A DNA stretch of 64,000 nt from Dyadobacter crusticola DSM 16708 (GCF_000701505.1 NZ_JNJB01000001.1:496001-560000); one strand, 5' to 3'. Counted from the stretch's first letter, positions 19,592-28,930 are shown. Numbers and translations are program-made. Notes: generated by a model from the sequence alone, not told the origin.

Positions 19592-19731
19592 GAATGATCG
19601 AATGAATGAATGAATGAAGGAAGGAATGAAGGATTTAAAATGAGTGAATGACTGAATGACTGAATAATTGACTCATAAACTCTTCAACTCATAAACTTAC
19701 AACCTTTCCTCCCCTTCCTCCTTCCTCCATT
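19592..19731. repeat. GAAT microsatellite-like tract with a purine/pyrimidine inverted repeat
   Basis: Imperfect GAAT/GAAGG tandem units run from about 19592 to 19632, with further TGAATGAC units to about 19665. The end of this tract (19613-19632) is nearly complementary to the C/T-rich stretch 19713-19731 (CCTTCCTCCTTCCTCCATT). It is non-coding and lies between convergent genes. Confidence 0.7.
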
Positions 19732-19748
19732 ATACCTTTTTTAAAAAC

Positions 19749-19790
19749 AAAACAAGCAGCCTTCGATCATGCGATGGCTGCTGTTTTTAT
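19749..19790. terminator. Terminator between the OMP and LytTR genes
   Basis: GCAGCC (about 19756-19761) pairs with GGCTGC (about 19776-19781), with A-rich left flank and a T-run at 19783-19788. Positioned between convergent genes, likely used in both directions. Confidence 0.7.
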
Positions 19791-19831
19791 GAATAACCCA
19801 CTAATTTAATTCACCAAAATACCTTAATAAG

Positions 19832-20230
19832 TTATGCGCTGATGCGCAGGCTGTTGTGGTTGAGGATGCCGCTTACTTCTTTGATCTTTCTGCGAGATAC
19901 TGCCACTTCTTTTCCGCAGGAAAGTTTTAGCATGCGATCGTCTTCCAGTCTCTCCACTATATAGTCCGAGTTCACCAGGTAAGATTTATGTACCCGCATG
20001 AAATTAGCGTTAAGCTGCTCAGCAAGTGATTTCAATGTTTTCGACACCAGATATTTCTTACCAGTGTTTGTATATATAAATGTATAGTTTCCTTCACCTT
20101 CCAGGAAAGTGATTACGTCGGGAGTCAAAAAGATGGTGCGCCCCATTGATTGTACAGAAATGGAGTTGCGATTCTCGTTGTAAGTTCTTTCAGAAAGATT
20201 GGAACGAGTAAATGCTGTGAAATTTTTCAT
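19832..20230 (-). CDS. Stand-alone LytTR DNA-binding regulator
   Basis: 132 aa. The protein consists almost only of a LytTR domain: IFLTPDVITFLEGEGNYTFIYTNTGKKYLVSKTLKSL (residues about 32-68), then FMRVHKSYLVNSDYI and the C-terminal DNA-contacting strand segment LKLSCGKEVAVSRRKIKEV. There is no receiver domain or membrane part, and no histidine kinase nearby. Such LytTR-only proteins are common in Bacteroidota and may be activated by other means. The upstream region has two similar palindromes that could be its operators (see 20231-20571). Confidence 0.92.
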   Translation of the reverse strand: MKNFTAFTRSNLSERTYNENRNSISVQSMGRTIFLTPDVITFLEGEGNYTFIYTNTGKKYLVSKTLKSLAEQLNANFMRVHKSYLVNSDYIVERLEDDRMLKLSCGKEVAVSRRKIKEVSGILNHNSLRISA

Positions 20231-20571
20231 GGTAACGTATGACTAATAATGTTTGATTGTTGATTCAAAATTAGTCAATACTGCACCTCAAATAAAATAC
20301 GTAGAACTACGCATGTTTTTTCAATATCCTGATTTAAAGGCCCTTGCGGTTGAACCAAAGGTGAAATGACGTAACAGACCTTAGCAAAATGCGTAATTTT
20401 ACGTAGTCCCAAAAAGTAGGATTTTGTGCTTTAAACAGGGAAAATCAGCATCCGAGACAGCTTACCAGTCTATACGCGCCTGAACTTTGATTATCTTTAC
20501 CCTGATTTCGCCGGTCAGTTTTTGCAGAAACGGCGACAAATAAGTCTGTTACCAATAACATCCAAAGCGTT
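20231..20571. promoter_or_regulatory. Divergent lytTR-pheS intergenic region with two CGTAR-N2-YTACG palindromes
   Basis: This 341-bp gap holds two palindromes of the same design: CGTAG-AA-CTACG at 20300-20311 and CGTAA-TT-TTACG at 20392-20403, 92 bp apart centre to centre. Further ACGTA half-sites occur at about 20238 and 20368. A weak -7-like TATCTTTA for pheS lies at 20492-20499. Operator function for the LytTR protein is inference. Confidence 0.5.
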
Positions 20572-21612
20572 ATGATTACCGAAAAGGTAAAAGAATTAGT
20601 ATCAGAAATTGAGAAAGCCACGGTTGAAAACAAAGAACAACTGGAAGCTTTCAGATTGAAATATATCAGCAAAAAGGGAGTTGTTACCGAGCTGTTCGAC
20701 GGTTTGAAAAATATCGCGCCGGAAGACAGGCGTGCAGTCGGACAGGAGCTTAATACTTTGAAGAATCTTGCGCAGGGCCGTTTTCAGGAATTTTCGACGG
20801 CAATGGAAAATGCCGCAGATGCGAACCCGGAAATGGTAATTGACCTTACCCTGCCGGTTGTTCCAAACTTACAGGGCAGCCTGCACCCGCTTACCATTGT
20901 ACGTCGCCGCATTATCGAGATTTTTGAAAGAATGGGTTTCAATGTGTCTTACGGACCGGAAATCGAGAAGGACTGGTACAATTTCAGCGCATTGAACTTT
21001 GCCGATAACCACCCTGCCCGTGAAATGCAGGATACTTTTTTCATTTCCAAAAGTGAAGGTGAAGTGAAGGACGATGTGCTGCTCCGCACGCACACTTCCA
21101 ACGTACAGGTTCGTTTAATGGAGCGGCAAAAACCGCCTATCCGTTCAATTATGCCTGGCCGCGTGTTCCGTAATGAGGCTATTTCTGCCCGCGCACACTG
21201 CGTGTTCCACCAGGTGGAAGGTTTGTATGTAGATAAAAATGTCAGCTTCAAGGATCTGAAAGACACACTCTATCATTTCGCAAAAGAAATGTTCGGGAAA
21301 GACTCAAAAATCCGCCTGCGCCCCTCCTACTTTCCATTCACCGAGCCGAGCGCAGAGATCGATGTAAGTTGCTTTATATGCAAGGGAAAAGGCTGTAATG
21401 TATGCAAGTACAGCGGCTGGGTAGAAATCGCGGGATCAGGAATGGTGGACCCGAACGTGCTGCAAAATTGCGGAATAGATAGTGAGGAATATACAGGTTT
21501 TGCTTTCGGAATGGGTATCGAGCGTATTACAATGCTGCGTTACGGGATCAATGACCTGCGTTTATTTACAGAGAATGATGTGCGCTTTCTCAGACAGTTC
21601 GAGGGAGCATAA
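20572..21612 (+). CDS. pheS: Phenylalanine--tRNA ligase alpha subunit
   Basis: 346 aa. N-terminal coiled-coil (residues 1-85) followed by the class II core: LHPLTIVRRRIIEIFERMGF, motif 2 region (PGRVFRNEAISARAHCVFHQVEGLYVD) and motif 3 (GFAFGMGIERITMLRYGINDLR). The segment SCFICKGKGCNVCKYSGWVEIAGSGMVDPNVL is the usual Bacteroidota/Gram-positive type with a CxxC...CxxC cluster. Charges tRNA-Phe together with PheT, which is not adjacent, as is common in this phylum. Confidence 0.98.
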   Translation: MITEKVKELVSEIEKATVENKEQLEAFRLKYISKKGVVTELFDGLKNIAPEDRRAVGQELNTLKNLAQGRFQEFSTAMENAADANPEMVIDLTLPVVPNLQGSLHPLTIVRRRIIEIFERMGFNVSYGPEIEKDWYNFSALNFADNHPAREMQDTFFISKSEGEVKDDVLLRTHTSNVQVRLMERQKPPIRSIMPGRVFRNEAISARAHCVFHQVEGLYVDKNVSFKDLKDTLYHFAKEMFGKDSKIRLRPSYFPFTEPSAEIDVSCFICKGKGCNVCKYSGWVEIAGSGMVDPNVLQNCGIDSEEYTGFAFGMGIERITMLRYGINDLRLFTENDVRFLRQFEGA

Positions 21613-21614
21613 AT

Positions 21615-21656
21615 GAAAGGGTTTCGGGTAAGCGCCTGTTTGCTCGAAACCTTTTC
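21615..21656. terminator. Terminator after pheS
   Basis: GGTTTCG (about 21620-21626) pairs with CGAAACC (21645-21651), flanked by AAAG and CTTTT. It lies between convergent genes and may serve both. Confidence 0.7.
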
Positions 21657-21661
21657 CAATA

Positions 21662-22393
21662 TTAAAATCTTGTTTCCAGGTAATAAGGAAGCATTCTCTT
21701 CCAAACCCACCATTCGTGTGGAATGTCAGTTCCCCAAATATCTAATTCATGCGGGACATTCTTTGAGGTAAGAATCGCCGAAATCTGTCGAGAATATTCC
21801 GGCCGCTCGTATGCACCTGAGCCGGATATGAAATGAATGTGCCGGCTGTCCCGGTACATCGACAAATGCCATTCCGCCTTCAATTGCGGCAGATAATGGA
21901 CGGGCGAATTAAAATATACGTTATCATCATAATACCCGTCGGTGTACACACTCAGATCGTAGCAACCGCTCATTGCGATGATCCCATGAATGTAGTCCGG
22001 GTGCCTGAAAAACAGGTTAGCTGCATGCAAAGCACCAAACGATGCGCCTCCTGCAATAATCTCATTAGTCGGGCTTGACGTGTCCTTTATAAATGGGATA
22101 ACCTCCTTAATTACGTAATCATTGAACAGCTGGTGCCTCACTGCCTTGTCGTAACCGTGCATGTAAGGATTAAGCCAGCTTTCCGAGTTGATGCTGTTAA
22201 TGCAGTAAACTTTAACTTTTCCGGATTCGATAAATGGTCGAATACTTTCAATCAGGCCATTTTCCTCATATTCCATGTAATTAGAAGCGGCGGTTGGTAT
22301 CAGCAGGAGTGCAAAACCATAGTGTCCGTAAACCGCAATATCCATATGTTCATTCAGCGCCGGACTATACCAACCGGTTACTTCACGTTGCAT
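21662..22393 (-). CDS. Alpha/beta-hydrolase, esterase D-like
   Basis: 243 aa, no signal peptide. The nucleophile elbow is GGASFGALHAAN (GxSxG, Ser at about residue 119), with LLIPTAASNYMEYEENGL as the oxyanion strand region and a C-terminal HEWWVWKRMLPYYL carrying the likely catalytic His. This resembles the putative esterase (PF00756-like) family that often neighbours ATP-grasp enzymes. It follows the permuted ATP-grasp gene on the same strand with a 105-bp gap; co-expression is plausible. Substrate unknown. Confidence 0.85.
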   Translation of the reverse strand: MQREVTGWYSPALNEHMDIAVYGHYGFALLLIPTAASNYMEYEENGLIESIRPFIESGKVKVYCINSINSESWLNPYMHGYDKAVRHQLFNDYVIKEVIPFIKDTSSPTNEIIAGGASFGALHAANLFFRHPDYIHGIIAMSGCYDLSVYTDGYYDDNVYFNSPVHYLPQLKAEWHLSMYRDSRHIHFISGSGAYERPEYSRQISAILTSKNVPHELDIWGTDIPHEWWVWKRMLPYYLETRF

Positions 22394-22498
22394 TTTCTTA
22401 CCATTTAAGTTACTTAACGATTAACAGGCATGTTTCAAACACGGTTCAATATTCGAACCAATTATCATCAACAGCCTGCCAGTAACTGTGCTGATAAA

Positions 22499-23929
22499 TC
22501 AATACAAAACCCAGGTATCCTTGCCGCCTCCACCTTGGGACGAGTTAACAACCAAAGAACCTTTACGCAATGCAACCCGGGTTAGTCCGCCCGGGATCAC
22601 GCTGATATCGTCACCATACAATATGTACGGACGCAGATCTACGTGCCTACCTTCGGCGTGCCCGTCGACCATGCAAGGTACGCGGGAGAGGGAGATAGTC
22701 GGCTGCGCAATGTAGTTTCTGGGATTGTTCCGGATTTTTTGTCTGAAAAGTTCGTGTTCCTGCTCGGTAGCTTTGGGCCCGATCAGCATACCGTAACCGC
22801 CAGCCTCATTGGCTTCCTTCACAACCAGCTCGCTGATGTTTTCAAGCACATAATTGAAATCCTCTTCTTCACCGCAAATGTAAGTCTGCACATTCGGGAT
22901 AATGGCTTCTTCATTCAAATAGTATTTGATGATCCGCGGCACGTAGGCGTACACAACCTTATCATCTGCCACGCCGGTACCAGGTGCGTTTGCAAGTGCG
23001 ACACGTCCCTTTTTGTAAACCTCAAAAATACCTGGGATACCTATTAATGAATCCGGGTTAAATGCTTCCGGATCCATGAAAGTATCGTCAATGCGGCGAT
23101 AGATCACATCTACGATTTGCAATCCGCTGGTTGTCCGCATTTTCACATAACCATCGGAAACAACCAAATCGCGTGTATCCACGAGCTCCACGCCCATTTG
23201 CTGCGCGAGGTACGAATGTTCAAAGTAGGCTGAATTATAGATACCCGGCGTAAGAACCGCCACAGTCGGATTAGGACGGTCGGCAAGGTGCTGCAGCATT
23301 TGCAACAACCGCGTAGGATAATCAGAAACGGGCCGCACGCCTGTTCGTGCCAGCACATCGGGAAAAATCTGCTTGGATAGTTCCCTGTTTTCCAGCATGT
23401 AAGATACTCCCGATGGACAACGGAGGTTATCTTCCAAGACCATGAAAGTGCCGTCGTCGCCTTTGATCAGATCGGTTCCGGTAATGTGGCACCAGATCCC
23501 TTTGGGTGGTTTAAGCCCAATACACGGCTTCAAAAAGCATTTACTGGACTCGATCAGCTCACGCGGCACCACACCGTCGTTAAGAATATTTTGTTCATTG
23601 TAAACGTCATCGATAAACATATTCAACGCTTTAATGCGTTGTTTCAGGCCTCTTTCCAGCCACTCCCATTCTGCGTTCGGCAGCACTCTTGGAATGATAT
23701 CAATCGGCATAATCCGTTCGGTCCCCTCTCCCTCGGAATAGACATTGAAAGTAATCCCCATTGAAAGCAACGCCCGCTCGGTCGCAAGCTGGCGATTGGT
23801 AAGGTCTTCGTGGGTCAGATTTTCAAATTTGCTCTTCAAATGCTCGTACCCGGGACGAGTCTGTCCATCGGGAGAAAACATTTCATCGAAGAAATTTTCA
23901 CTTTGATAATTTGAAAAAGAGAAATTCAT
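22499..23929 (-). CDS. Circularly permuted type 2 ATP-grasp protein (DUF404/DUF407)
   Basis: 476 aa from ATG 23929 (the frame starts three codons earlier at TTG). Recognised by RIMPIDIIPRVLPNAEWEWLERGLKQRIKALNMFIDDVY, the ITGTDLIKGDDGTFMVLEDNLRCPSGVSYMLENRE segment and the C-terminal VDGHAEGRHVDLRPYI and GGLTRVALRKGSLVVNSSQGGGGKDTWVL. In other genomes it is followed by an alpha-E domain gene and a transglutaminase-like gene, proposed to be a peptide-ligase system. Here neither follows; an esterase is downstream instead. The missing partners may be elsewhere. Confidence 0.92.
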   Translation of the reverse strand: MNFSFSNYQSENFFDEMFSPDGQTRPGYEHLKSKFENLTHEDLTNRQLATERALLSMGITFNVYSEGEGTERIMPIDIIPRVLPNAEWEWLERGLKQRIKALNMFIDDVYNEQNILNDGVVPRELIESSKCFLKPCIGLKPPKGIWCHITGTDLIKGDDGTFMVLEDNLRCPSGVSYMLENRELSKQIFPDVLARTGVRPVSDYPTRLLQMLQHLADRPNPTVAVLTPGIYNSAYFEHSYLAQQMGVELVDTRDLVVSDGYVKMRTTSGLQIVDVIYRRIDDTFMDPEAFNPDSLIGIPGIFEVYKKGRVALANAPGTGVADDKVVYAYVPRIIKYYLNEEAIIPNVQTYICGEEEDFNYVLENISELVVKEANEAGGYGMLIGPKATEQEHELFRQKIRNNPRNYIAQPTISLSRVPCMVDGHAEGRHVDLRPYILYGDDISVIPGGLTRVALRKGSLVVNSSQGGGGKDTWVLY

Positions 23930-24277
23930 ACAATACAAAATTTGAATAAGTCTATATCCGTTTTTAACAAAACAATATATGGTCTATGTTTCAATTAACA
24001 AAACAATCGGGAATTCACTTCCGGATTGCACCTAATCGTTTAAAACGGCAAACCTACACCTTTGTACCTTTCTAACCCTTTTTATGAGAGCGCCCATATT
24101 TAATCCCGGGATAATATCATTTTCAGCTCCGGTGTTTAAATTGGATCACATTAAAATCATGCCGCTCACGGAAGATTAAATATTCCCAATCGATGAACAT
24201 TCGTTGCAACTCCGTGCAGTTCCGCTTTTCTTTGCACACGGATATAAAATTCGCCGATTCAACGTTTTCTAGTGACT
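23930..24277. other. Divergent intergenic region; one possible 31-codon ORF
   Basis: These 348 bp separate the ATP-grasp gene (-) from the DUF5723 gene (+). They are AT-rich with no repeat or terminator that I can see. A short ORF with ATG at 24084 and TAA at 24177-24179 encodes 31 residues (starting MRAPIFNPGIISF). It has no ribosome-binding or family support, so I do not call it a gene. A -7-like CACCTTTG lies at about 24056-24063. Confidence 0.4.
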
Positions 24278-25825
24278 ATGCCCAAAAGTCTGATACTCGC
24301 ATCCTTTATTTTATTTGGGATAGCATTGAATGGATCGGCCCAGCACTTGCCTGGCGTTGCGATGGGAAATTACGCGGGTACCAATGCATTGTACCATAAT
24401 CCTGCCTTTGTCGCCGATAGCCGTTATGCGATCCACGTGAACCTGGTTGGAACGCAGTTTTACACGGGAAACAACCATATTAAGTACGACGCGCCCTTTT
24501 CCTTTCTTTCTTTGATGACCAACTCTGTCCCGGATCAGTACAGAAATGAGCGCGGTGTGCTCATGTTTCCGCGAGCCTATTTGAAAGAAAAGCTGAACGG
24601 TAATTACAAATATCTGAACGCAGGGGGAGATACGCGGCTCCCGTCCATTATGTTCAATATGCTGAAAGGGAAAGTGGGAGTGGGTATTTCAACGAGGGCG
24701 CGGTACATCCTGAATACTACCCAGCTCACCGAGCCACTTGCCCGGCTGATCAGCAAGACGACGCAGATGAAAGATCTTCAGGAAACTACGTTTGAGAACC
24801 AGTCTGGCCAGCTGCATTTCAACGGATTAGGGGAAGTCGCATTGACGCTGGGCGGTATTGTAATGGATAACGAGACTGAGTTTCTGAAAGTCGGTTTCAC
24901 TGTAAAAAGACTGATCGGACTGTACAATGCGCACGCGATCATCGATAATTCCACCTACAATATCCTGCCCGACGAAGCTTACGAAAACCGGCGCCAGTAT
25001 ATCAATGTGCAGCAGATTAATGTAAAATACGCGATTACCCGCGATGAGGGATTTCAAAACATCAAACCTTCCCCAGCCTGGCTGCTAGGCGGCGCACCTC
25101 CGGGAAGCGGCTGGGGATTTGATATCGGCGCTGTGTACGAATACCGCCCGGACATTAATAAATTTTCCTATACAGAACGCGGCGAGCGGAAGCGTGATCC
25201 TTCCAAGAATAAGTACCTCTATCGTGTCGCGGTTTCGCTGACGGATATCGGTCGGGTACACTTCAAAAATCCTGCTTACCTGCTACAACAGGAGACCAGT
25301 ACGAGAGATAAGGAATTCCGTTTTGATTCTTTCCAAAAACTGCAGGGATCCGAGGGGCTTTTCAATGCGATTAATTCTTCGCTTGACGGCGGCCCAACAA
25401 TCGCACCTAACTTCAAATCTGTATTACCAACTGCATTCCAGGCAAGTGTCGACTACCATGTGCGTTCAAAAATTTACGTGAACGGACTTTGGGTACAGAA
25501 TCTGATCAGTCAGGGTGCATTTGGCATGAAAGCAGAATCCTTTCTGTCAGTAACACCCCGCATTGAACATAAATGGTATGAATTGTCTGTACCTGTATCT
25601 TTAATGAACCGATACAGATCACCCGCGATAGGGCTGGCTGGCCGCGCGGGTCCTTTGTGGATTGGTACCGATCATTTAACGGGACTGTTGAACATTGGCA
25701 ACCCGAAAGCATTTAACCTTTATTTCGGTATTTCAGCCGGACTTTTTCGCCGCCCGCCGGAGTCGCCCAACCAATGCTGGCCGCGCGAAGATTCATGGAT
25801 CAGACGCATTTTTTCTAAACGATAA
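24278..25825 (+). CDS. DUF5723 family outer-membrane protein
   Basis: 515 aa from ATG 24278 (a GTG two codons upstream is less likely). Signal peptide ends near ...LNGSAQ. The family-like start AMGNYAGTNALYHNPAFVADSRYAIHVNLVG resembles PorV/FadL-type barrels where an NxxALYxNPA motif marks the hatch region. Alternating strands follow, with VLPTAFQASVDYHVRSKIYVNGLW and GRAGPLWIGTDHL near the end. DUF5723 proteins are Bacteroidota barrel proteins of unknown function. The C-terminus (RPPESPNQCWPREDSWIRRIFSKR) is short and basic. Monocistronic. Confidence 0.82.
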   Translation: MPKSLILASFILFGIALNGSAQHLPGVAMGNYAGTNALYHNPAFVADSRYAIHVNLVGTQFYTGNNHIKYDAPFSFLSLMTNSVPDQYRNERGVLMFPRAYLKEKLNGNYKYLNAGGDTRLPSIMFNMLKGKVGVGISTRARYILNTTQLTEPLARLISKTTQMKDLQETTFENQSGQLHFNGLGEVALTLGGIVMDNETEFLKVGFTVKRLIGLYNAHAIIDNSTYNILPDEAYENRRQYINVQQINVKYAITRDEGFQNIKPSPAWLLGGAPPGSGWGFDIGAVYEYRPDINKFSYTERGERKRDPSKNKYLYRVAVSLTDIGRVHFKNPAYLLQQETSTRDKEFRFDSFQKLQGSEGLFNAINSSLDGGPTIAPNFKSVLPTAFQASVDYHVRSKIYVNGLWVQNLISQGAFGMKAESFLSVTPRIEHKWYELSVPVSLMNRYRSPAIGLAGRAGPLWIGTDHLTGLLNIGNPKAFNLYFGISAGLFRRPPESPNQCWPREDSWIRRIFSKR

Positions 25826-25898
25826 AGGGCTGTCTTACGTTACGTATAGATGTGGTACAATTTTTCTAAACACGTAACATATCTTCAAATCTGACAAA

Positions 25899-26294
25899 AT
25901 GAGAGAGGTACAGAAAACAAAAGAAGAGTGGCAGCAGGAACTTACTGGGCAACAGTGTTTTGTGTTGTTCGAGAAAGGGACTGAAAGGCCATTTTCGCAT
26001 CCCTATAATGATAATAAAGAAGAGGGTACCTATGTTTGTGCAGCTTGCGGTACACCGTTGTTCAGCTCCGAAACCAAGTACGAATCAGGCTCGGGCTGGC
26101 CGAGCTTCTTCCAGCCTGTTGCAAAGGAGAATGTGGAGGAGATTGTCGATAAAAGTCATGGAATGATCCGGACTGAAGTAGTTTGCAGGACGTGCGGCGG
26201 GCACCTTGGACACGTTTTCAATGACGGCCCGAAGCCAACCGGACTAAGATACTGCATGAACGGCGCTGCCCTGAAATTTCACAAAGCCGAATAG
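25899..26294 (+). CDS. msrB: Peptide-methionine (R)-S-oxide reductase MsrB
   Basis: 131 aa, single-domain MsrB. Zinc ligands are Cys47, Cys50, Cys96 and Cys99; the catalytic Cys119 lies in [18 protein letters not shown] and [11 protein letters not shown] are the conserved core. Reduces methionine-R-sulfoxide in proteins, using thioredoxin. No signal peptide, so cytoplasmic. A strong terminator follows at once. Confidence 0.97.
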   Translation: MREVQKTKEEWQQELTGQQCFVLFEKGTERPFSHPYNDNKEEGTYVCAACGTPLFSSETKYESGSGWPSFFQPVAKENVEEIVDKSHGMIRTEVVCRTCGGHLGHVFNDGPKPTGLRYCMNGAALKFHKAE

Positions 26295-26302
26295 TATACC
26301 GT

Positions 26303-26336
26303 AAAAGCCGGACGCAATCATAAATGTCCGGCTTTT
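26303..26336 (+). terminator. Terminator after msrB
   Basis: AAAAGCCGGAC (26303-26313) and GTCCGGCTTTT (26326-26336) form an 11-bp perfect stem with a 12-base loop and a T-rich tail. Confidence 0.9.
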
Positions 26337-26338
26337 CT

Positions 26339-26346
26339 TATCTTTG
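26339..26346 (+). promoter_or_regulatory. Putative -7 element TATCTTTG for the PBP1A gene
   Basis: A perfect TAnnTTTG match 24 bp before the PBP1A ATG, right after the msrB terminator. The -33 region would overlap the terminator stem and no TTG is seen there. Confidence 0.4.
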
Positions 26347-26370
26347 AATTCTTACGAACCATAACGTTTG

Positions 26371-28917
26371 ATGCAAGTTATCCGATCGTTTATTAACAAA
26401 ATAAAGGCAGTATTCAGATTCATTGCCACACTCATCAACCGTATCGCATACAAGCTTATTTCTCTGGTTATTGGTAAAAAACGCGCCGATAACCTGTTCC
26501 ATTCCTATCGCCATAACAAAAGATCCCTGCGCAGCTGGTGGGAGAACAACGTGGATACCCAATCCCGTTTTTACCGCCCGATCATGTTTGTATGGAAAAC
26601 ATTTGCTTATGGCTTCGTTACATTTGCCGTTTACATCTTCTGCGTGGAGACCAACTTTCTCTGGCTCATGGGAAGTATGCCGAGCGTTGAAGATCTTCAA
26701 AATCCAAAAGTCGCCCAATCTTCTGAGATATATACTGCTGACGGCGTGATGATTGGTAAGTTCTACACCGAGAACAGGACTCCGGTTACCTATAAAATGA
26801 TATCGCCGAACCTGGTAAAAGCATTGATAGCCACCGAAGATGTGCGTTTTTATAAACATTCAGGAATTGACTATAAAGCTATGGCGAGCGTCGCAATGGG
26901 CATTATGACCGGCGCGACAGATCGTGGAGGAGGAAGCACTATTACACAGCAGCTTGCAAAAAAACTATTCAAAACCCGTAAATCCGGCGCGCGGGGTGCG
27001 CTGGGTTATGTTCCAGGGTTTAGTACATTGATTTACAAAACAAAAGAGTGGCTGACTGCCATTAAACTGGAAAGGAATTTCACCAAAGAAGAAATCCTGA
27101 CCATGTATTTTAACACCGTTGATTACGGTAATAACACTTACGGGATCAATACAGCAGCCAAATCGTATTTCAGTAAATCGCCGGACAGTCTTAATGTGCA
27201 GGAATCGGCGGTGTTGGTGGGTTTGCAAAAAGCCACTACTACTTACAATCCGATCCGCAACATGAAGCGGTCACTTGAACGCCGCAATGTGGTGATCGCC
27301 CAAATGGAAAAGTACGGCTATATCAGCGCAAAAGAGGCTGACTCCATCAGCGCCCTGCCAATTGAGCTGAAAACCAAGTTTGAAACACCTTACGATGGTA
27401 ATGCCAATTATTTCAAAAATGCGGTTGTTGATTTTGTAAAAAAATGGGGTGACGAAAACGGCTATGATTTGTATACCGATGGTTTGAAAATCTACACTAC
27501 CATTGACTCGCGGATGCAGGAAAAAGCGGAAGAGGCGATGACGCAAAAAATGAAGCAGCTGCAACGCGTTTTTGAAGACCACTGGCGCAACCAGAACCCG
27601 TGGGTAGACGAACAAGGCAAGGAAATCACCGACTTTCTTCAGAATGTGGTGAAGCGGACCAGCAAGTACAAATCGCTTGCAGCTAAATTCCCGAACAACC
27701 CGGATAGTATCAATTACTACCTGAATAAAAAGGACACCATGACAGTTTACGACTGGAAAAACAGTGGTGAAATGAAGAAGTACTGGAGTTCAATGGATTC
27801 GCTGGATTACTATAAGCGGATTTTGCGGGCAGGTATGATGGCGATGAACCCGCAAAGCGGCCAGATCAAAGCCTGGGTAGGTGGTTTGGATTATAATTAT
27901 TTCAAATACGACGCTGTAAAGCAGGGCAAAAGGCAGCCGGGATCGACGTTCAAATCCTTTGTTTACACAACCGCGATTGACGATACTACTTACAACATGA
28001 CGCCGTGTGATCAGATCGTTGATAAGCCTTTTGAGAAAATTTATATGGAAGACGGCGAGCAAAAGGAATGGAGACCGCGCAATGCGACAGGTACCTTCTC
28101 TTACGCAAGCATGACATTGCGCCGCGCTCTGGCACAATCTATCAACTCGGTTACAGCGGAGCTTACAGATCAGGTTGGAGCGGATAACGTAGCCAGATAT
28201 GCCAAGAAGATGGGCATTACAACACCTCTAAAAGGATTACCCTCCATTGGCTTAGGGCCGTTTGATGTGTCTCTTTATGATATGGTGGCTGCTTACAGCG
28301 TGTTTGTAAACAACGGGACTTACACAAAGCCGATTCTGGTTACAAAAATTGAAGATAGCAACGGAAAAGTCATCGAGGAATTCCAGGCAGAACACCGCGA
28401 GGCGATCAGGCCGGAATCGGCATTCCTGATGGTGCAAATGCTGAAAGCGGGTGTTGAAGAACCAGGCGGAACATCGGGCAGCATTCGCTGGAAATTTGAT
28501 GTAACCCGCAATGGAAATGAACTGGGCGGTAAAACAGGAACCACATCCAATAACTCCGACGGTTGGTTTATGTGCATCACCCGCGACCTGGTAGTTGGCG
28601 CCTGGGTCGGTGGCGATGATCGCAGTATCCACTTCCGGACTACGAATCTGGGTGAAGGAGCAAAAACCGCGCTGCCGATTGTAGGAAGCTTCTTGGAAAA
28701 AGTATATCGTGATAAATCAATCGGCTATGAACCCGGGCCATTCCCAAAACCGAGCTTCAAAATCACTAAAAATTACAACTGCCCGACACTATATGCGCCT
28801 AGTGTAAGCGACTCACTTGGCATTGAAGGCGATAGTACACCAGCTGGAAGGAGCGACGAAGACGAATTCCTGATCGGTCCGCCACCTATTCCATTGGATA
28901 CCGGCAGGAGGAATTAA
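26371..28917 (+). CDS. Bifunctional penicillin-binding protein 1A (class A PBP)
   Basis: 848 aa from ATG 26371 (preceded by an in-frame TTG). An unusually long basic cytoplasmic N-terminus (about 70 residues) is followed by one membrane segment (WKTFAYGFVTFAVYIFCVETNFLWLMG). The GT51 glycosyltransferase domain has ATEDVRFYKHSGIDY and GGGSTITQQLAKKLF. The transpeptidase has STFK (Ser525), SIN (Ser590) and KTGTT (Lys721). It polymerises and cross-links peptidoglycan. The C-terminal tail is proline-rich and low complexity. Monocistronic. Confidence 0.95.
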   Translation: MQVIRSFINKIKAVFRFIATLINRIAYKLISLVIGKKRADNLFHSYRHNKRSLRSWWENNVDTQSRFYRPIMFVWKTFAYGFVTFAVYIFCVETNFLWLMGSMPSVEDLQNPKVAQSSEIYTADGVMIGKFYTENRTPVTYKMISPNLVKALIATEDVRFYKHSGIDYKAMASVAMGIMTGATDRGGGSTITQQLAKKLFKTRKSGARGALGYVPGFSTLIYKTKEWLTAIKLERNFTKEEILTMYFNTVDYGNNTYGINTAAKSYFSKSPDSLNVQESAVLVGLQKATTTYNPIRNMKRSLERRNVVIAQMEKYGYISAKEADSISALPIELKTKFETPYDGNANYFKNAVVDFVKKWGDENGYDLYTDGLKIYTTIDSRMQEKAEEAMTQKMKQLQRVFEDHWRNQNPWVDEQGKEITDFLQNVVKRTSKYKSLAAKFPNNPDSINYYLNKKDTMTVYDWKNSGEMKKYWSSMDSLDYYKRILRAGMMAMNPQSGQIKAWVGGLDYNYFKYDAVKQGKRQPGSTFKSFVYTTAIDDTTYNMTPCDQIVDKPFEKIYMEDGEQKEWRPRNATGTFSYASMTLRRALAQSINSVTAELTDQVGADNVARYAKKMGITTPLKGLPSIGLGPFDVSLYDMVAAYSVFVNNGTYTKPILVTKIEDSNGKVIEEFQAEHREAIRPESAFLMVQMLKAGVEEPGGTSGSIRWKFDVTRNGNELGGKTGTTSNNSDGWFMCITRDLVVGAWVGGDDRSIHFRTTNLGEGAKTALPIVGSFLEKVYRDKSIGYEPGPFPKPSFKITKNYNCPTLYAPSVSDSLGIEGDSTPAGRSDEDEFLIGPPPIPLDTGRRN

Positions 28918-28930
28918 CAGTATCCAGCTT

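Noticed and set aside
22499..24278. Graspetide-type RiPP locus
   Set aside because: The ATP-grasp is the permuted type 2 class, not the graspetide ligase class, and no precursor-like repeat motif is present.
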